From positions 11,097,315-11,161,314 of the forward strand of contig OX438742.1 of the NCBI GenBank assembly GCA_949316235.1: DNA of 64,000 nucleotides, in the 5' to 3' direction. The stretch comes from Oegoconia quadripuncta (taxonomy: Eukaryota > Arthropoda > Insecta > Lepidoptera > Autostichidae). The translations under genes were made by a program, and so were the position numbers. This document shows, in pieces, positions 43,301 to 49,300 of this stretch. How positions within the stretch are numbered: the stretch's first letter is position 1; each line of letters opens with the position of its first letter. The notes under the pieces are model-generated. The model was not told the origin of the DNA. It saw nothing but the letters and a program-made list of their open reading frames with translations, and made no database searches.

Positions 43301-46300
43301 TAGTATTCAGACACAAAATGAGATTCTGTTATTCAAATGACTCAGAAAAAAGATGATTCAGAGACCCAAATCAAACATAGAGGATGAAGTTGTTTGCGAC
43401 CCAGACGTAGAATATTAACTACTATTACTGACCAAAAGCTCCTCGAGGGACATGTAGGTAGGGGCAGATGAATTTATGAAAACACCGCTAATTACTTCGT
43501 CAAAGCTTCTAGAGTAAGAGTAATTTTTGAAGTGATCTAAACCTCAGTCACAAATTACTAGTAGGATTAAAATTTACGTTAAATATTTCCTAATATTCCA
43601 GGTGGGGCCAGTTATTAGAGCTTCAAAGGTGGACTTTGATATTCTAAGAGCTAATCTCTTGATGTTGAAATCAGACTGCAAAGCGTCATGGGACCACATG
43701 AAGAGGGTGGCCAAACACGACAGCTCGCAGATCTTCAAGACGAAGATCAACGAGTTCCTTACTAACGCAGCAGAGAGAATTATCTTGTTGACCATCATCG
43801 AGAAGAGGGTGATGAGCAGGTAGATAAAATTGAGTCTCAAGTATCCGTCGGTTCAGAGCGTAGTCATTCACGACCTTACACTTTGTAAGCTAGAGGCTGT
43901 AACATTTTAATACGGATGTTCGATAATTCTATGGTAGGTATAATAAATGAAATTATATTAATATGCAAAGCGATTTCTGTAAAATTTCTTGCTAATTGTT
44001 ATTGTCTAATAAATATGATTATTGCAATGCGAATTACTACACACAATTTTACTATAATCAACTTCTATTCGGTACATAATGACAACTATTAGGTACACTC
44101 ACTACATTTTAACAAGTCACCAAGATGTCAATAAATTGAGCGCTAGGACAACAAAGGTATTCCATTGTTATAGATATAGCAAATTCCTGCTTTTCCTCGG
44201 CGTGCCTCCCAACGACCTGACGAAGACGAAGCCTTCCGAATTCCTCAAAGTGATCGCAGAATTCGCTCTGGAGTACCGCACCACGAGGGAGAGGGTTCTG
44301 CAGCAATTGGAGAAAAGGGCGAACCATAGAGAGCGAAACAAAACTAGAGGAAAAATGATTATTGATGTAAGTAAAGGATGGTCGATGGAGTTTATAAATA
44401 CACAATATTTATAAACTCCATCGAAGTACATACATATGTTATGCGGTACATACAAATAGCAGGTACCTACGGGTATGGTTCGGGCTACTTGCCTCTTCGA
44501 TAACAGCAAAAGTAGATACCGCCCTTCATACTTCGTTTTACGAATTTCTCAAATTTTTATAGGAGTGCCCCTATTAAGCGCGCAATTCCAATTCCTTGGT
44601 CTCGTTGAAATCAACTTGATAGTCATAGAACTCAATACGAACCAAAAAACGTAGTAGCTAGTTGTAAGAGTAATATAAGTGAAATAAGTAATCTTAATTC
44701 ACTTATATGCAGAATTGGAGTGTGATTGTTTAGAGATCATATTGTCTGGACTATAATAATGGATGAATAATGATGATGCGAATTGGTCTAAAAAAGTATA
44801 TGACTAGTTATCTAATTTCTAGGTCGGCAACTATTCGACAAAGAATGGTGACAACACGGCTGACAGCGCACTGAAGGAACTTTTGAAAAATGACCCTGAT
44901 ACCGACAGCTTGACAAGAGGAAGGAAGAAGTTCCAGCCAAGATCGCTCATTAAGTGAGTACCTGTCATAAATTATTTCACGAAAGCATGTCCCAAACTGC
45001 TGAGGCAGTTACTGCTACAGAGGAGGCTGCGGCTTTCGTTCCAATCACAGAATTTTACAACAATTATACACATTTCACACATACACTACTGCTCCACACA
45101 CTCACATTTATATTCGCACTAGTATATTTTAAGTATAATAACCTTTAGTAAATATTATTTAATTCAGATTTGGTTTCTAATGTGCAGCTATTTTTCTGGA
45201 ACCACGTTCCGAGAGGTGGTGGTGATATAGGTTAAAGTAGGGCCAATTTAATAAATCACATTTGACATCTGTCAGTCTTAGCTTAGTGAACTGACCTGTT
45301 TAAAAACCCTGCTAATGATGGTTACATTCACGCATGTGGTAAGTTAAAGCTGTGTTATTGAATGTCGCGCTATTAGAACCTACACTGCAGATGATCGATA
45401 GCCCGCCGTTACAAGGTTACGTTGTTGAATATTGATAGTGTCAAACGTGATCTATTAAATTAGCCCTACTTTAATTCCTAGTCCGGCGACAATCATCCCT
45501 CAAACTAATGTAATTATATGAAATGATGCATTAGTTTGTTCTATTTTACATTGTGTAAAGAAATAAATAAATTTTGTTGTATTGTACCCTAAAGAAAATG
45601 CTTATGCATGGATTAATTGTTCTTAGGCGTCTCAAGCAGCCGCCATCTTCATTATACCAAAACGTAAAAAGCTGTTACACCCTTGGTTTTCATACCTTCT
45701 TTAAAATGAGGTTCCATCGCGGTGACTTCTGTATAACTACAACATCCAATTTGTATATACTGACATGAAATTCTGTAGGATATTTTACATGGTCACATTT
45801 CTTTTGCAGCGGAGAGTTATCGGCTGATGATGAAATAATAGAGAGTCTCGTCCGATCCGTCACGTCCAAACGACGGCCGGTACCACGCGAACGCCGTCGC
45901 ATCAGAATCTCGGACAAGAAAGTTAACTGTAAGCATCACTTAGTGAATATCCCGAGTCGGGGGCCAATCGCGCTAAGATTAAACCATAATATCAATACTC
46001 TAGGTGGGGTCGGCACAACATGTCCTCCTCTTCCACTCTCCTCTATCAGCCGTCATCTACGTACACACGTATGTGTATACATATCATCCTCTACATCCTT
46101 CCGCATTCATACTTAGCACTTGCCTCGTGCCTTTCATCTTTTTTCATAATGGGCCCAAACCATGGTAACCTACTACTCCTCAACATTTATCCGACAGCCC
46201 AAGGAAGAGGGTAATGTTTTTCGAGTGTATGTATGTATGTAGGTTTTATGTTAGCTCCTGTAGCCTAAACGGCTTGACCGACTTCGAAGTGCATGGTCTC

Positions 46301-49300
46301 GTTGAATTCATCTTGAACCCTGGAGTGTCATAGGATACATTTTATGTTAAAAAATCCAACATGGCGCCCGTAAAATGCAAAATATGCTGTCGGTTTTTTG
46401 ATCCTTAAACTTAAATGTTATTTGTAATTGGTAAAAATTTCAGACTTCCTCTGATATACTTTAATACCAATACAAAACGATAGCCAAAAATGTTACGTCA
46501 AGCACATTTCGTATCCCGCTTATCATTTGAAAGGAAATTAGCCTAGTAGATATTTTTTATACTCGTGGTAAGCTCGATTGATTTTGATTTGGTAACGTCA
46601 ACGATTTAATTGTTCAGGAAAAATAGAGCAATACCATTTTTTACATCAGCTAAACCAAATGCACATCCGAATGCCACTAGACTTCAATCACGCCTGATGT
46701 TAAGTGAAAATGAGGCCAACTTATTTGGGGAACTGGCATCTTATCTCAAGCAGTCTGAATACAACAATGCGGCTTGGCGGCAAACTTAAATTGTTAGCTG
46801 CCAAGCGGACATTTAATATAAAGTGCTCTACCGACCACTACTAAACTACATCTACATCTCCGCTGGGAATCGAACCCGCGACCTGCCCGTTATAAACGAT
46901 ACGTTGATTACATTAGCCGCAAGGGCGGTTAATTATGCGATTGAGTTGATGGTATAACTAAAATTAATGTCGATTACATAAATGGTACTCGTGGCGCAAT
47001 TGCATTCGCTACTCCTTTTCGATTAGCGAAGTTAAGTAACGTGTGGCCCGGTCAGTTCTTGGATGGGTGACCGCTAGTGGCATTTTCAAGGCAAAGGCAC
47101 GAATATATCAATTGGAAATACTTATGTGTACGAACCTATTACGACACAATTAGCAGTACTATATATCAAACAGTGTGTCTCTTGAATTAAACTCTTCAAT
47201 TGTAATAATTAGGCTTGCGAATTCTAAAAACTCGTACAAAAAACAAAATTCGGGGTCTTTTCTTTTGCCAAGCGTCTATTTCATTTCAGATGCCTTACGT
47301 CAATTCAGATTTTGTAATCGTCTATATGTGCTCTGTGTACTTATAAATATTAGTATACGGGGGACATGCATCTGTTGTAGTGTAATAATAAAATAAAAGT
47401 AATACTTCTGGCATCACTGAAAACCATCATCAAGACCCTCAAGGCGCTATGCGCTAGCTTTTCATGAGCGAATCGGCGATCGCATATTTTTTAGGAGCTC
47501 TGTATCACTACCCTTCATTGGTCTATGCTGTTATGCTCACGATGGCCTGGCTTCCCTATTTTAGAAGGTTGATTTAACAGAAAAAGAAGGTACAGACCAA
47601 ACCACGACATTCGTCAATGATTTCGTCCTGGGTTTTTACCACGCTACTCTATAGCTGAATGTATGGTTCGATTGCTACGCAATAGGTTCCAAGTACATGT
47701 TAGTACTACAAAGTACCTACGTAAGATCATGCACTTAGGTGTTTTTATTCTTAAGATTTATAACTTAGTTTGAGACCAAGAACTCGTAACTGGTATGTCG
47801 GCACATCTACCAAGAATCGTAAGCTCAAAAGTAATTTTCTTTATGCAAAAAGGGTTCGCACTTGACCTCAATCACACCTGATGTTAAGTGAAGATGAGGC
47901 CGACCGTAGCCTAACCGTACCGAAGCGAACCCGGAAACTCAAATATTTGGGGAACTGGCTATCTTATCTCTGACAACCGGAACACAAAAATGCTATTAAC
48001 ATTGCTGTTTGGCGGCAGATTTAGATAAGATGGTGGTAGCTAGCCAGGCGGACATTTAAAATGCCCTACCACCAACCAAACCGAGTACTAAATATGAACC
48101 CCGCTGGGGATCGACCCCGCGACCTCCAATTCGTAAATTCTATGTTGTTTACATTAACGCTAACGATCAGGTAACGCTAGACCAAAAGATAGTGTTGGTA
48201 GTACCACATTAAAAATCATTTTTATAATTATTATAAATTTTTCCACTTACAGTAACCAGATCCCGAGACGGAACACAGTCCTGGCCCGGAAGGGAGTCTA
48301 GTTCTGGGTAAGTTGGTGTCGGTGGCACTTTACTCGACTATGGCATAACCAAAGAAACTCAGAGCAAATCGATCGAAAAATAGCAGTGGGCATGTTTTTA
48401 TAAACCGAAGTAGATACTTATAAAAGCTAAAACCCTAATAAGTTTTAGGGTTCATTTGATGGATTTCACTGCGATGAGATGGGAGAGTAGCTTCCCTGAC
48501 AATTAACATGGCTTACAGAGGTCACTTACTTTAATTGTTTTACCATATTTGATACAGCATTTGTACCATCAATGGTATTAGCCAATGATACTACTGACAC
48601 AATGGCCAGCGAACACTGTCTATACCTAAAGTTTCATCGAATTTTCTACGTGGTCAACGTGAAATGTTTTCCGATACTTATTTTCTGCATAACACAAAAA
48701 TAAATCAGTACTTAAGATAGAGTTGTATAAGGTACCTACTGGTTTATTTCTAAAAGAGGTCAACCAGCAAGACCTTGAGTGAATTACTATAGGCCAAGAT
48801 CAATTAGTCAGTCGCTTACCTACATCTATGCCTACATCAACGAACGAAAGTACGGCGCTCAGCATGGCTGTACACCGAACATGTGTTTTAAACCCTCGAA
48901 AAACCCGTCGTGTCGGGGTTGTTGTCGAGGCACAGATTAGACCGATCTAATCTGTTCCCCGACGACAACCCCGACACGGCGTTGTGTGTGTGTATCCAGT
49001 CTTTGTCCGGGCGTATCTGTTGAGAGTAGAGCGCGTGGAGTCCAATATTGAAACAATCGTTGCACTTTGCAGTCTTTATTTGTACATCAAACAAAGAAAC
49101 ATAACGATTCAAATTAGTTAGATTTATGACGTCACTAGAATAATATACGTATACTTCACTTTCACTTTTTATTTTAATGGCAACTTTGTAGTAATTCTGC
49201 CAAATACTGCTCCAAAGCGGCCATTAATCACGAAGAGAGACAGTTTTGACAGGACTGCATACATGACAGACAAGTGAACGTTCGTCCAGTAATATTAGTA

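Noticed and set aside
46985..47095. Functional 5S rRNA gene
   Set aside because: The 5' half is missing and several conserved positions are changed.
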